Shown piece after piece: positions 1-7,992 of a DNA stretch of 64,000 nt. A program made the position numbers and the translations under genes. Positions within the stretch are counted from its first letter, which is position 1. Each line of letters starts with the position of its first letter. Source of the stretch: Nannocystis exedens (lineage in GTDB: Bacteria; Myxococcota_A; Polyangia; Nannocystales; Nannocystaceae); assembly GCF_002343915.1 (NCBI RefSeq), contig NZ_NETK01000001.1:6896001-6960000 (forward strand). The letters are read 5' to 3'. The notes under the pieces were generated by a model that was not told the origin of the DNA, searched no databases, and saw nothing but the letters and a program-made list of their open reading frames with translations.

Positions 1-322
1 CTTCCTCGGCGAGCAGCACGTGCCGGGGCTGCGCGAGCACATCGTCACCCGCAAGCACGTGACGCCGCGCTACTTCGAGACCGAGCTGCGCTCGTACGGC
101 GGGGCGGCGTTCGGGCCCGAGCCGCGGCTGACGCAGTCGGCCTACTTCCGCTACCACAACGCGTCCGAGGACGTGCGCGGGCTGTACTTCGTCGGCGCCG
201 GGACCCACCCGGGCGCGGGCATGCCGGGGGTGCTGTGCTCGGCCAAGGTGCTCGAGCGGGTGATGCCAGGGCCAGGTCGCAAGGGACATGTCCTCCGGGA
301 CATGCGTGGAGCGGCGCGGTGA
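1..322 (+). CDS. crtI: phytoene desaturase (CrtI-type), C-terminal part
   Basis: Open from the left edge; about 106 residues are visible, read in the frame starting at base 2. CrtI enzymes are FAD-dependent and introduce double bonds into phytoene in carotenoid synthesis. The visible part has the family's C-terminal FAD-binding signature GLYFVGAGTHPGAGMPG, preceded by a conserved EPRLTQSAYFR-like stretch. The TGA stop overlaps the GTG start of the phytoene synthase gene by 3 bases (GTGA), so the two are probably translationally coupled. The last codons (GHVLRDM) are encoded by a copy of the dispersed TGTCC/GGACA hairpin at 288-303, so the tail after the FAD motif is probably not conserved. 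Family is clear; whether it makes lycopene or a less desaturated product cannot be told. Confidence 0.9.
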   Translation, partial: FLGEQHVPGLREHIVTRKHVTPRYFETELRSYGGAAFGPEPRLTQSAYFRYHNASEDVRGLYFVGAGTHPGAGMPGVLCSAKVLERVMPGPGRKGHVLRDMRGAAR

Positions 323-1311
323 GCTACGACCGCGCCCGAGTGGTGGCCGAGAGCCGGGCGACGCTGGCCCGCCACGCGCGCACGTTCGACCTGGCCGGCT
401 GGTTTCTGCCGGCGGAGCGGCTCGACGAGGCGGCGGTGGTGTACGCGTTCTGCCGCCTGGTCGACGACGCGGTCGACCTGGCGCAGGCGCCGGGCGAGGG
501 GCTGGCGGCGATCGAGGCGATCGAGGCCGAGCTGGCGGGCGCGGCGGCGGCGCGGCCGCTCGTCGCCTGCTACCGCGACCTGCTGGCCGGCTGGGGCGTG
601 CCGCTGCAGGTGGCCCGCGAGCTGATCGCGGGCGTGCGCGCCGACGCCGGGCCGGTGGCGCTGCCCGACGACGCGGCGCTGCTGCGCTACTGCTATCAGG
701 TGGCCGGGACGGTGGGGCTGATGATGTGCGGGGTGATCGGCGCCCGCGACCCGCAGGCCAGCCCGTTCGCGCTCGACCTCGGGATCGCCATGCAGCTGAC
801 CAACATCGCCCGCGACGTCGCCGAGGACGCCGCGCGCGGGCGGGTCTACCTGCCGGCGAACCGGCTCGACTTCGCGGGCACCAGCACCGAGGCGCTGCTG
901 GCCGGCACGGCCGGCCGCGAGGCGGTCGCCGGGGTCGTGCTCGACGTGCTGGCGCTGGCCGAGCGCTACTACGCCAGCGCCGAGGCGGGGATGCGGTTCA
1001 TCCCGTGGCGCACGCGGCTGGCGATCGTGGTGGCGAGTCGGGTCTACCGCGCGATCGGGCTGCGGCTGCGGCGACGCGGCGGCGACGCGCTGGCGGGCCG
1101 CACCGTGGTGCCCGCGCTCGAGAAGGCGCTGTGGACGGGGGCGGCGCTGCTGGCGTTCGTCCGCGGGGCGATTCGGCCGCCGCGCGAGCCGCACGACCCG
1201 AAGTTGCACCGCTTCATCGCCGATTTGCCGGGCGCCGACGCAGGGACGCGCCGCTCGGCCCGGGTGACCCGCGGCGGGCGCGTGCTCGAGCTGGTCCGCG
1301 AGGTCTTTTGA
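319..1311 (+). CDS. crtB: phytoene synthase
   Basis: 330 residues, squalene/phytoene synthase family: condenses two geranylgeranyl diphosphates to phytoene, the first committed carotenoid step. The GTG at 319 is chosen because it overlaps the crtI stop (GTGA) and gives the normal family N-terminus; an open frame extends further upstream but only inside crtI. Both Asp-rich Mg-diphosphate motifs are present: DDAVD at residues 49-53 and NIARDVAED at about 162-170, inside the usual QLTNIARDVAEDAxRGRxYLP context. Length is slightly above the roughly 300-residue norm. Together with crtI this is the end of a carotenoid operon that continues to the left of the window. Confidence 0.93.
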   Translation: MSYDRARVVAESRATLARHARTFDLAGWFLPAERLDEAAVVYAFCRLVDDAVDLAQAPGEGLAAIEAIEAELAGAAAARPLVACYRDLLAGWGVPLQVARELIAGVRADAGPVALPDDAALLRYCYQVAGTVGLMMCGVIGARDPQASPFALDLGIAMQLTNIARDVAEDAARGRVYLPANRLDFAGTSTEALLAGTAGREAVAGVVLDVLALAERYYASAEAGMRFIPWRTRLAIVVASRVYRAIGLRLRRRGGDALAGRTVVPALEKALWTGAALLAFVRGAIRPPREPHDPKLHRFIADLPGADAGTRRSARVTRGGRVLELVREVF

Positions 1312-1330
1312 AGTGTGCCTGGCCGATGGA

Positions 1331-1383
1331 GAATGTCTTGAAAGGCATGTCTTTCGGGCACGGGATGAAGGACATGTCGGAAA
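1331..1383. repeat. cluster of dispersed TGTCC/GGACA hairpins
   Basis: The 99-base gap between crtB and the HAD gene is mostly this cluster: an ATGTCTT/AAGGCAT hairpin (1333-1348), then CATGTC-TTTCG-GGCAC and a half-site GGACATGTC. It is one member of the repeat family described in the findings. Confidence 0.75.
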
Positions 1384-1410
1384 GAGCTCGCGCGAGGGGG
1401 GCGCTCGACG

Positions 1411-2085
1411 ATGACGAGTGACGGGGCGATCGCGGGGGTCGTGTTCGACCTCGACGGCACGCTGTACGACAAGCGGCCGGTCGAGCGGTGGGTGCTGACG
1501 CGGATGCTGCCGGCGCTGCCGCGGCTGTGGCGCTACACCAGGGTGCGGACGGGGCTGGCCGGGGTCGACTTCGACGACGCCGGGGCGCTGGCGCGCGAGA
1601 CGCTGCAGCGGCTGGCGAGCGACGCGCGCGGGCAGGAGCGCTGGCGCCGGTGGATCGCCGACAGCTACGAGCCGCAGGTGCTGCGGGCGGTCGAGCGGGC
1701 CGGGCGGGCCTACCCCGGCGTCGCCGCGCTGCTGCTGCGGCTGCGCGCCGGCGGGCTGCGGCTCGGGCTCGTCAGCGACTACCGCGGCGCCCACGACCGC
1801 CTGCGCGCGCTCGGCATCGACCCGGGGCTGTTCCACTTCTCGCTGGTGACCGAGGAGCACGGGGCGATGAAGCCGGCGGCGCGGATGGCGGCGCGGACGC
1901 TGGCCGGCATGGGCCTGCCGGGCGAGCGCATGGTCATGGTCGGCGACCGGGCGTTCGCCGACCAGCGGTTCGCCGAGACCTGCGGCATGCGCTTCTTCGG
2001 GGTGCTGGCCGGCGGCGAGCCGCCGGACCCGGCGTGGACGCCGTGGCCGGGGGTGCGCGCGCGGCTTTCCGCGCTGCTGCGCTGA
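1411..2085 (+). CDS. HAD-superfamily (subfamily IA) phosphatase
   Basis: 224 residues with all four HAD motifs: DLDGT (nucleophile D13, D15), Ser in VSDY (121-124), K154, and GDR at 178-180. The helical insertion between motifs I and II is a C1-type cap of subfamily IA. These enzymes hydrolyse phosphate esters (phosphoglycolate, sugar or nucleotide phosphates) in the cytoplasm; the substrate cannot be assigned here. It follows crtB by 99 bases, separated by a cluster of dispersed hairpins, and could be co-transcribed with it; a role in carotenoid or isoprenoid metabolism would be guesswork. ATG start at 1411. Confidence 0.85.
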   Translation: MTSDGAIAGVVFDLDGTLYDKRPVERWVLTRMLPALPRLWRYTRVRTGLAGVDFDDAGALARETLQRLASDARGQERWRRWIADSYEPQVLRAVERAGRAYPGVAALLLRLRAGGLRLGLVSDYRGAHDRLRALGIDPGLFHFSLVTEEHGAMKPAARMAARTLAGMGLPGERMVMVGDRAFADQRFAETCGMRFFGVLAGGEPPDPAWTPWPGVRARLSALLR

Positions 2086-2101
2086 GGGTATCGTCCGGGG
2101 C

Positions 2102-2902
2102 ATGCGCAACGCCGTGATCGCCGCGATCGCCCTGGGCCTGGTCGGGTGCAACCGACCGTCCGACCCGCCCGCGGGACATGACTCGAAGAACATGCCCGGG
2201 CACACAGGTCCGGAAGGACATGACCACGAGGCCAGCAAGGAGCGGGCCTTCCACGCGCAGGAGCACGAGGAGCAGGCGCAGGCCTTCGCCGACCACCGCG
2301 GGCGCGGGCACCACAAGCACCACCGCTTCACCAACGCGGCCGAGTGGACGGCCCAGTTCGACAGCCCCGACCGGGCGGTCTGGCAGAAGCCGGACGAGGT
2401 GGTGGCGGCGCTGAAGCTGACGCCGGGGATGACCGTGGCCGACCTCGGCGCGGGCACCGGTTACTTCACGATGCGGCTGGCGAAGGCGGTGCCCGAGGGG
2501 CGGGTGATCGCCAACGACCTCGAGCCCGACATGGTGAAGTGGATCGGCGAGCGCGCGGCCAAGGAGGGGCTCGCCAACGTGACCACGGTCGAGGGCGCGA
2601 GCGCCGACCCGAAGCTGCCCGAGGGCCTCGACGTGGCGCTGATGGTCGACACCTACCACCACATCGACGAGCCCTCGCGCTTCTTCGGCAAGGTGCGCGA
2701 CGCGCTGAAGCCGGGCGGGCTGTTGGTGGTCGTCGATTTCAAGAAAGACGCGCCGGAGGACGCTCCGGGCCCGCCGGCGGCGATGCGCGTCGACGACGCG
2801 ATCGTGGCGGCTCACCTCCAGAAGCTCGGGCTCACCCACGAGCGCACCGACCGCGAGCTTTTGCCGTACCAGTACCTGGTGTTCATGCGCAAGCCGGGCT
2901 GA
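2102..2902 (+). CDS. class I SAM-dependent methyltransferase with lipoprotein signal
   Basis: 266 residues. Residues 1-16 look like a lipoprotein signal with lipobox LVGC (C16). A His/charged low-complexity segment follows (HHKHH near 70-74), then a class I methyltransferase domain with SAM motif VADLGAGTGYF at 112-122, an acidic motif II (NDLEPDM) and a post-motif VDTYHHI. The fold is well supported; the puzzle is location, because SAM is cytoplasmic while the N-terminus predicts export and lipidation. Similar exported-looking UbiE-like proteins are annotated in proteobacteria, but their substrates are unknown. The linker (about residues 24-42) is encoded by a cluster of the dispersed hairpin (2168-2224), so it may have been expanded by repeat insertion. 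Starts 17 bases after the HAD gene, so probably in the same transcript. Confidence 0.85.
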   Translation: MRNAVIAAIALGLVGCNRPSDPPAGHDSKNMPGHTGPEGHDHEASKERAFHAQEHEEQAQAFADHRGRGHHKHHRFTNAAEWTAQFDSPDRAVWQKPDEVVAALKLTPGMTVADLGAGTGYFTMRLAKAVPEGRVIANDLEPDMVKWIGERAAKEGLANVTTVEGASADPKLPEGLDVALMVDTYHHIDEPSRFFGKVRDALKPGGLLVVVDFKKDAPEDAPGPPAAMRVDDAIVAAHLQKLGLTHERTDRELLPYQYLVFMRKPG

Positions 2903-2922
2903 GCTCTGCTAGCCTGCCCGGC

Positions 2923-3384
2923 ATGTCGCGCGCGTGGCTGGTGGGTCTGTCGCTGTTGTCTGCTTGTGGGCCCGAGTTCGAGCCGCGCGAGGGGCGGTGG
3001 GAATTCCTCTCCGGCGAGGTGCTCGACGAGCGCTGCGGCGAGATCACCGAGCGGCTGTCGGTCGACTTCATGCTCGAGATGAAGCGGGGCGGCAGGTTCA
3101 CGATCGCGCCGGTCGACGCCACCGGGACGATCGCGTGCGAGCTCGCGGGCATGGAGTTCGAGTGCCCGGAGCACCTGGTGCGGGTGACGATCTCCGGGAC
3201 CGACGTGACGCTCGACGTGAGCATGACCGAGGTCGGCAGCTTCACCTCGGAGACCGAGGGCAGCGGACGGCGTGACGCCCGGGTGGTGTGCAGGGGCTCG
3301 CAGTGCCCGCTGGCCGCCGCGGTGGCGAAGGTGACCTTCCCCTGCACGGCGGCGCTCGAGTTCATGGTGGCGCACGCGGAGTGA
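2923..3384 (+). CDS. hypothetical lipoprotein
   Basis: 153 residues. The ATG at 2923 gives a short lipoprotein signal ending LLSAC (C15). The mature part is about 135 residues, beta-rich in appearance, with six further cysteines (for example ERCGEI, IACELAGMEFECP, VVCRGSQCP and FPCTA) that probably form disulfides in the periplasm or outer membrane. No family recognised. It lies 20 bases after the methyltransferase stop and is probably the last gene of that small operon. Confidence 0.7.
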   Translation: MSRAWLVGLSLLSACGPEFEPREGRWEFLSGEVLDERCGEITERLSVDFMLEMKRGGRFTIAPVDATGTIACELAGMEFECPEHLVRVTISGTDVTLDVSMTEVGSFTSETEGSGRRDARVVCRGSQCPLAAAVAKVTFPCTAALEFMVAHAE

Positions 3385-3515
3385 TGGTTGCCTGCGCATT
3401 CGGACAGGGCCGAAGGTACAGGTACAAAAGCACACGGATGTTTCGGCGGGTCGCGGCGGGGCGGCCGGCGGCTGCAGGGGCAGCGCGGCAGGGCGTCGCC
3501 GCGGGAGCCGCCGGT

Positions 3516-4481
3516 TCACGCCGGCGGGGCGGCCTCGTCGACGCGGCCGAGGACGTGGACCGCGGCGACGACGGCGGCTGGGCGAAAGACCAGGGCGACG
3601 AACGGCACGGCGAGCATGGCGGCGACGCCGAGGCCGAAGCCGAGGACGAGCTCGGGGTGGCTGGCGACGAGCTGCAGCTCGCGCCGCCACGGCCGGCTGA
3701 GCCGGCGCAGCAGGCCGGAGAACTTGCGCAGCAGCGGGACCTGCCACAGGCGCACGAACCACGGGTCGACCTGCGGCGCGGCGGCGCCGACCGGCGCGGC
3801 GGGGTCGACGGTGTGGCCGTTGTCGAGCGCCTCGACGACGATCCAGTGCAGAGCCCAGAAGCCGGTCACGGCCCAGGCGATCCACACGAAGCCGGGGGCG
3901 GCGGCGGGCCAGAACGCCTGCACGAGCTCGAAGGCGAGCCACACCGGGACCAGGCCGATGCCGAGGAGGATCGCCTGGCGGACGGCGTCGGCGATCGCGG
4001 TGCGCAGGCCGGGCATCTCGGCTGTCCTCGGGGACAGGCCGAGCGGGACCCGGGCCGCGGCCGCGAGGCGCCGGTAGGTCTTGCCGAACAGGAGCACCGG
4101 CGCCGGCGCGAGGGTGACGAGGGTGGTGAGGAAGATGTCGAGGCGGCCGGCGCCGTCGTCCTCGGTGCCGAGCGCGACGAGCACGCAGAAGCCGGCGAAC
4201 AGCAGCACCGGCCAGGCCGCGGCCTTGAGGAGGGCCGGCTCGCGCACGACGACGCGCAGGCCGAGCAGCGGCTGAGCGAGGCCCCAGCCGAGCAGCGCGA
4301 GGCCCCGGCGCGCCGGGAGCGGACCGGGCGCCAGCCAGGCGAGCGGGGCGGGGACCGGCGGGGCAGAGGTCGGAGCGGTCACAGGCGCGAGGGAGACTAA
4401 CACGCGCGCCGGCGCGGCAGAGGTCGACGTGGCAGGGCGGGGACGCGCAGGCGGGGCGAGAGCGAGCGGGTTCGGCTGCAA
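3516..4481 (-). CDS. EI24/CysZ-like integral membrane protein
   Basis: Up to 321 residues with about four to five hydrophobic segments. The layout of paired helices with a C-terminal hydrophobic stretch (FGLGVAAMLAVPFVAL) resembles the EI24 / CysZ family (sulfate-permease accessory or uncharacterised membrane proteins). No cysteine-biosynthesis genes lie nearby, so the name cysZ is not warranted. The first 25-40 residues are Pro/Ala-rich; a GTG at 4403 would give a shorter, more typical protein, so the start is uncertain. Transcribed away from the glycosyltransferase at 4859, with a repeat-rich spacer between. Confidence 0.7.
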   Translation of the reverse strand: MQPNPLALAPPARPRPATSTSAAPARVLVSLAPVTAPTSAPPVPAPLAWLAPGPLPARRGLALLGWGLAQPLLGLRVVVREPALLKAAAWPVLLFAGFCVLVALGTEDDGAGRLDIFLTTLVTLAPAPVLLFGKTYRRLAAAARVPLGLSPRTAEMPGLRTAIADAVRQAILLGIGLVPVWLAFELVQAFWPAAAPGFVWIAWAVTGFWALHWIVVEALDNGHTVDPAAPVGAAAPQVDPWFVRLWQVPLLRKFSGLLRRLSRPWRRELQLVASHPELVLGFGLGVAAMLAVPFVALVFRPAAVVAAVHVLGRVDEAAPPA

Positions 4482-4858
4482 AAGCAGGAGGAGTCACCGG
4501 CGCTCGCCTGGAGCGCTCGACTCGGTCGGCCAGAGCGACGGTCGCCCCGTCTGCAGAGGGGCGAGAGGCCCGTACGGCCTGGGTGCCGCCGGCGGTCGAG
4601 CGCGGCGCGACGGGAGTCGACAGGCTCGCTGCGGATGCCCGAAGGGACAGGTTCGAACAGGGCGCGATGAGGATGTCCGAAGGGACATGTTCCGACCCGT
4701 CGGCGTCCCGCGGGAGGATAAACTGTCCCGAGGAGCAGGTCGTGAGGTGGCGGCGTGCGCGGGCGCGCGGGCTCTGTCACAGCGCGGCGTCGCGGTCGCG
4801 AACTGTCGCGCCGCGCGTGACCCGGAGGTCGCGAGCTCGCGAACAGTGACGCGGGCGC
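4482..4858. other. 377-base intergenic region with dispersed hairpins
   Basis: Divergent spacer. It holds three hairpin-repeat copies: ATGCCC-GAAG-GGACAG (4635-4650), a perfect ATGTCC-GAAG-GGACAT (4673-4688) and a weaker CTGTCC-CGAG-GAGCAG near 4723. I see no convincing gene or RNA in it. Confidence 0.6.
4673..4688. repeat. dispersed hairpin, perfect copy
   Basis: ATGTCC-GAAG-GGACAT: six-base arms with a four-base loop. A partner copy ATGCCC-GAAG-GGACAG lies at 4635-4650. Confidence 0.8.
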
Positions 4859-6661
4859 TTGAACCGGCCGCGGTGCTCGCCACACTGGGGGCGAATTTCG
4901 AGGTCGGGCAACTTGTCACACGGATCATCGTCGTTGCTGTCGCGCCTGTTACCGTCGACGTCGGCCGCGTCCGGGCGGTGGTACGATCGCGCGGCGTGGG
5001 TGTGGCTCGCGGGCGCGCTGGTGACGGTGCTGGCGACCTTCCGCCAGTACGGGGTCACCTGGGACGAGGCGTGGCACCTCGCGTACGGTCACCGGATCTG
5101 GCAGTGGTACACCTCGGGCTTCACCGACACCGGCGCGCTGACGTACCGGATCAACTACCTGTACGGCGGCGGCTACGACCTGCTCGGGGCGATCTTCCGC
5201 GCCATCGCGAGGCCGATGGAGGGCTTCACCGCGATCCATCTGCTCGGCGGGCTGGTCGGCGTGCTCGGCCTCATGGGCGTGTGGAAGCTCGGGCGGGCGC
5301 TCGCCGGGCCGCGCGTGGGGCTGCTGGCGCTGGTGATGTTGACGCTCCACCCGGTGTGGTGGGGCCACATGTTCAACAACCCGAAGGACAGCCCGTTCGC
5401 GGTCGCCTACGCGTGGAGCCTTTATTACATGGTGGTCGCGATCGGCGAGCTGCCGCGGCCGTCGCGGGGCACGCTGGCCAAGCTGGCGGTGGCGATCGGG
5501 CTGGCGCTGAGCGTGCGGATCGCCGGCCTCATCCTGCTGTGCTTCCTCGCGCTGGTGCTCGGGCTGTTCGTCGCCCACGCGACCTGGCTGCGCCGCAGCT
5601 GGGCGGCGCTGGCGGCTTACGTGCGGCGGGCGCTGATGATCGGCGTGGGCGTGACCGCGGGCGCGTGGGCGGTGATGCTCGTCGGCTGGCCGTGGGCGCA
5701 GCTGGATCCGCTGACGCGGCCGTTCATCGCCCTGCGGCGGATGAGCAGCTTCGACGCGCACCAGCGCAAGATGCCGTTCGGCGACGCGTACCTGTGGAAC
5801 TACGACATCGGCTGGGAGTACCTGCCGCACTACTTCGGGTTCCAGACGCCGGAGCTGGTGCTGGCGATGCTGGCGATCGGCACGCTGTGGGGCGTGGCGG
5901 CGCTGCTGCGCCGCGGCGGGCGGCCGGAGCACGTGCGGCCGGCGCTGGCGCTGCTGGTGCTCGGGATGTCGATCTTCGTCCCGCCGGTCTACGCGGTCTA
6001 CAAGGGCTCGCCGCTGTACGACGGCTATCGCCACTTCCTGTTCGTGGTCCCGCCGATGGTCGCGCTGGCGGCGGTGACGACCGAGGCGCTGATCGTCCGC
6101 CTGCGCCGGCGGTGGGCGCGGGCGGCCGCGTGGGCCCTGACGGGCGCGCTGCTCGTCGACCTGCTGGTACAGTCGATCCGGCTGCACCCGCACCAGGTGG
6201 TCTACTTCAACCGCCTCATCGGCGGCGTGGCCGGGGCGATCGGCCACTACGACACCGACTACTACGGCAACACCAACCCCGAGGCGATGCTGGGGCTGCA
6301 GCGGTGGCTGTGGGACAACGAGCGCGAGACGTACCTCGACTCGGTGTACTACTTCACCGGCTGTCTCTCGGGCAAGGCGATGCGGCTGCACGTGCCGAGC
6401 AACTTCCGCTCGTTCAAGACCCGACCCGGCGAGCAGTACTCCGACTTCAGCGTCGGCTACCTGCGCGACCGCTGTGACACGCGCTTCCCCGACGCGCCGC
6501 AGATCGTGGCGGTCGAGCGCGACGGCGGGGTGCTCAACGTGGTGAAGGACCTGCGCGGCCTGCCGATCTCCCACCGCACCGAGAAGGGCGCGCGCAAGCG
6601 GCTGCCCCGGCCCGAGGCCGCGCCGAGCGTGAGCGAGAAGGACAAGGAGGCGAGCGGATGA
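4859..6661 (+). CDS. GT-C fold glycosyltransferase, family 39-like
   Basis: Up to 600 residues with about ten membrane segments. Near the N-terminus, right after the first helix, is the acidic GVTWDEAWH motif (D69, E70) typical of the PMT/ArnT-type GT-C superfamily, which transfers sugars from polyprenyl-phosphate donors outside the membrane. A C-terminal soluble segment (from about residue 430) contains YYGNTNPEAM and several conserved-looking aromatic motifs. The frame opens with a TTG at 4859; a GTG at 5000, just before the first helix, is an alternative, so the true start is uncertain. The stop overlaps the PA14 gene start (ATGA), implying coupling. Acceptor unknown; cell-wall or exopolysaccharide modification is plausible. 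Confidence 0.85.
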   Translation: MNRPRCSPHWGRISRSGNLSHGSSSLLSRLLPSTSAASGRWYDRAAWVWLAGALVTVLATFRQYGVTWDEAWHLAYGHRIWQWYTSGFTDTGALTYRINYLYGGGYDLLGAIFRAIARPMEGFTAIHLLGGLVGVLGLMGVWKLGRALAGPRVGLLALVMLTLHPVWWGHMFNNPKDSPFAVAYAWSLYYMVVAIGELPRPSRGTLAKLAVAIGLALSVRIAGLILLCFLALVLGLFVAHATWLRRSWAALAAYVRRALMIGVGVTAGAWAVMLVGWPWAQLDPLTRPFIALRRMSSFDAHQRKMPFGDAYLWNYDIGWEYLPHYFGFQTPELVLAMLAIGTLWGVAALLRRGGRPEHVRPALALLVLGMSIFVPPVYAVYKGSPLYDGYRHFLFVVPPMVALAAVTTEALIVRLRRRWARAAAWALTGALLVDLLVQSIRLHPHQVVYFNRLIGGVAGAIGHYDTDYYGNTNPEAMLGLQRWLWDNERETYLDSVYYFTGCLSGKAMRLHVPSNFRSFKTRPGEQYSDFSVGYLRDRCDTRFPDAPQIVAVERDGGVLNVVKDLRGLPISHRTEKGARKRLPRPEAAPSVSEKDKEASG

Positions 6662-7587
6662 TGACCGAGACCGAACGTGCCCTGACCGTGGCGGAGGCGG
6701 CCCATCGGGCCGCGCGCGCGGTGACCGTCGACCCCTCGTGCGAGCCGCGCCTGGCGGCGCACCACCTCGTCGGCGCGTGGGAGGCGCTGGCCCGCGCAGT
6801 CTGTCCCCAGGGACATGCCCCGGAGGACATCACCGACGTCGCCGCGTGGCTGCCGGGGCGGCTGCAGGCGGCCGTCGGTCCGCGCGCGGTGGCGGAGCTG
6901 GGGCGGGCGTTGCCGGCGCTGCAGGCCGAGCGGACCCGACCGGCGTGGGAGCCGGGGAGCTTCGCGCTCGGGCGCGGCGAGGTCGAGGCGCACACGTGGC
7001 GGCTCGGGCAGCTGCTCGCGCTGGCGCGCGGCGAGGCGACGCCGCGGCCGAAGTGGCACCGGCGGGCGGCGATCGCCGCGGCGGCCGCGGTGGTGCTGCT
7101 GATCGCGGTGCGCCCGTGGTGGACGCTGACGCTGCAGCCGTGGCGCGGGACCTACTACGCCCGCTCGGACCACAGCGGGAAGTGGCAGATCCGCTACGAC
7201 CGCCAGATCGACTTCGACTGGGGCCGCGACGCGCCGATGGACGACGTGCCGGCCGACCAGTTCTCGGTCCGCTGGGACAGCTGCCTGCACCTCGACGCGC
7301 CGACGAAGGCGATCTTCCAGTCGATCTCCGACGACGGCTCGCGGGTCTACGTCGACGGCGACCTGATCGTGCTCAACCGGACCCGCGGCAAGACGCAGTC
7401 GCGCGGCGGCGAGGCCCAGCTCGAGGCCGGCGTGCACCACGTCCGCGTCGACTACAGCGAGTTCTCCGGCGACGCCCACGTGCAGGTGCTGGCGAGCTTC
7501 GACGAGAACGACCCGCCGAAGCCGATCCCGGCGTCGATGCTGCACGCGCCGCGCGGGCCGGCGGGCGAGGAAGACCCGTGCGAGTGA
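6658..7587 (+). CDS. membrane-anchored PA14-domain protein
   Basis: 309 residues. A cytoplasmic helical N-terminus (1-130) is followed by one transmembrane helix (136-152) and an extracytoplasmic PA14-like domain (about 163-290; YYARSDHSGKW, FSVRWDSCLHL, DDGSRVYVDGDLIV). PA14 domains bind carbohydrate or sit in glycan-active proteins. The ATG overlaps the glycosyltransferase stop (ATGA), so the two probably act together on a cell-surface glycan. Residues 49-57 (CPQGHAPED) are encoded by a hairpin-repeat copy (CTGTCC-CCAG-GGACAT, 6801-6816) and look inserted. The last about 17 codons are duplicated, in degraded form, just downstream. Confidence 0.82.
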   Translation: MMTETERALTVAEAAHRAARAVTVDPSCEPRLAAHHLVGAWEALARAVCPQGHAPEDITDVAAWLPGRLQAAVGPRAVAELGRALPALQAERTRPAWEPGSFALGRGEVEAHTWRLGQLLALARGEATPRPKWHRRAAIAAAAAVVLLIAVRPWWTLTLQPWRGTYYARSDHSGKWQIRYDRQIDFDWGRDAPMDDVPADQFSVRWDSCLHLDAPTKAIFQSISDDGSRVYVDGDLIVLNRTRGKTQSRGGEAQLEAGVHHVRVDYSEFSGDAHVQVLASFDENDPPKPIPASMLHAPRGPAGEEDPCE

Positions 7588-7770
7588 CCTCGCCGCTCGC
7601 GTGACGCCGGAGTCCGGTACGGTCGGCGAGGACTCGGCGCTCCCGTGCGGCTCGACCGGATGCCGCACGCGCCGCGCAGGCCGGCCGGCGAGGAAGACCC
7701 GCGCGAGGGACCTCGCCGGTCGCGCGGCGCCGGCCCGGTCGGCGAGGACTCGGCGCTCCTGTGCGGCCTG
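7537..7770. repeat. degenerate tandem duplication of the PA14 gene 3' end
   Basis: The stretch from 7537 (ATGCTGCACGCGCCGCG) through the stop codon and on to about 7650 is repeated from 7660 (ATGCCGCACGCGCCGCG), with roughly 116-123 bases between matching points. The motif GGTCGGCGAGGACTCGG appears at 7621 and 7737. The second copy has no intact reading frame. Confidence 0.8.
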
Positions 7771-7992
7771 CTCGAAGGCGGGGGACTGCGGTCCCTCGCG
7801 GCCGTACAGGCGTCGCGGCTCGTACGGGCCGTGAACGGCGAGTTGCGGTCCTCATCGCCTCGCGCGCGGCGACCAGAGCCGGCGTTCGCGGCTCTTCCCG
7901 GGCTGCAGCGCCGCAGGCTGTGCTTCGGAGCATGTCCCGCGAGACATGCCAGAAAAAGCATGTCGGCCTGGGCATGTCCCTTGGAACATGCC
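7588..7992. other. 405-base convergent spacer
   Basis: Lies between the PA14 gene and the oppositely oriented alcohol dehydrogenase. The left half is the duplicated PA14 3' end; the right end (7928-7992) is a cluster of hairpin-repeat arms with four ACATG-type half-sites. Nothing else recognised. Confidence 0.6.
7928..7992. repeat. cluster of dispersed hairpin repeats
   Basis: GCATGTCCCGCGAGACATGCC forms an imperfect hairpin, followed by GCATGTC and GCATGTCCCTTGGAACATGCC, a second hairpin. Both sit at the convergent end of two genes and could act as a bidirectional terminator. Confidence 0.72.

Noticed and set aside
151..2457. A 768-codon open frame on the minus strand opposite crtB and the HAD gene
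   Set aside because: It is Arg/Pro/Ala/His-rich with no family motifs, and lies across three clear plus-strand genes. Long antisense frames are expected in this GC-rich sequence.
4949..6574. A 541-codon minus-strand frame opposite the glycosyltransferase
   Set aside because: Composition (Arg, His, Gln, Pro) is that of a shadow frame, while the plus strand has a clear GT-C protein.
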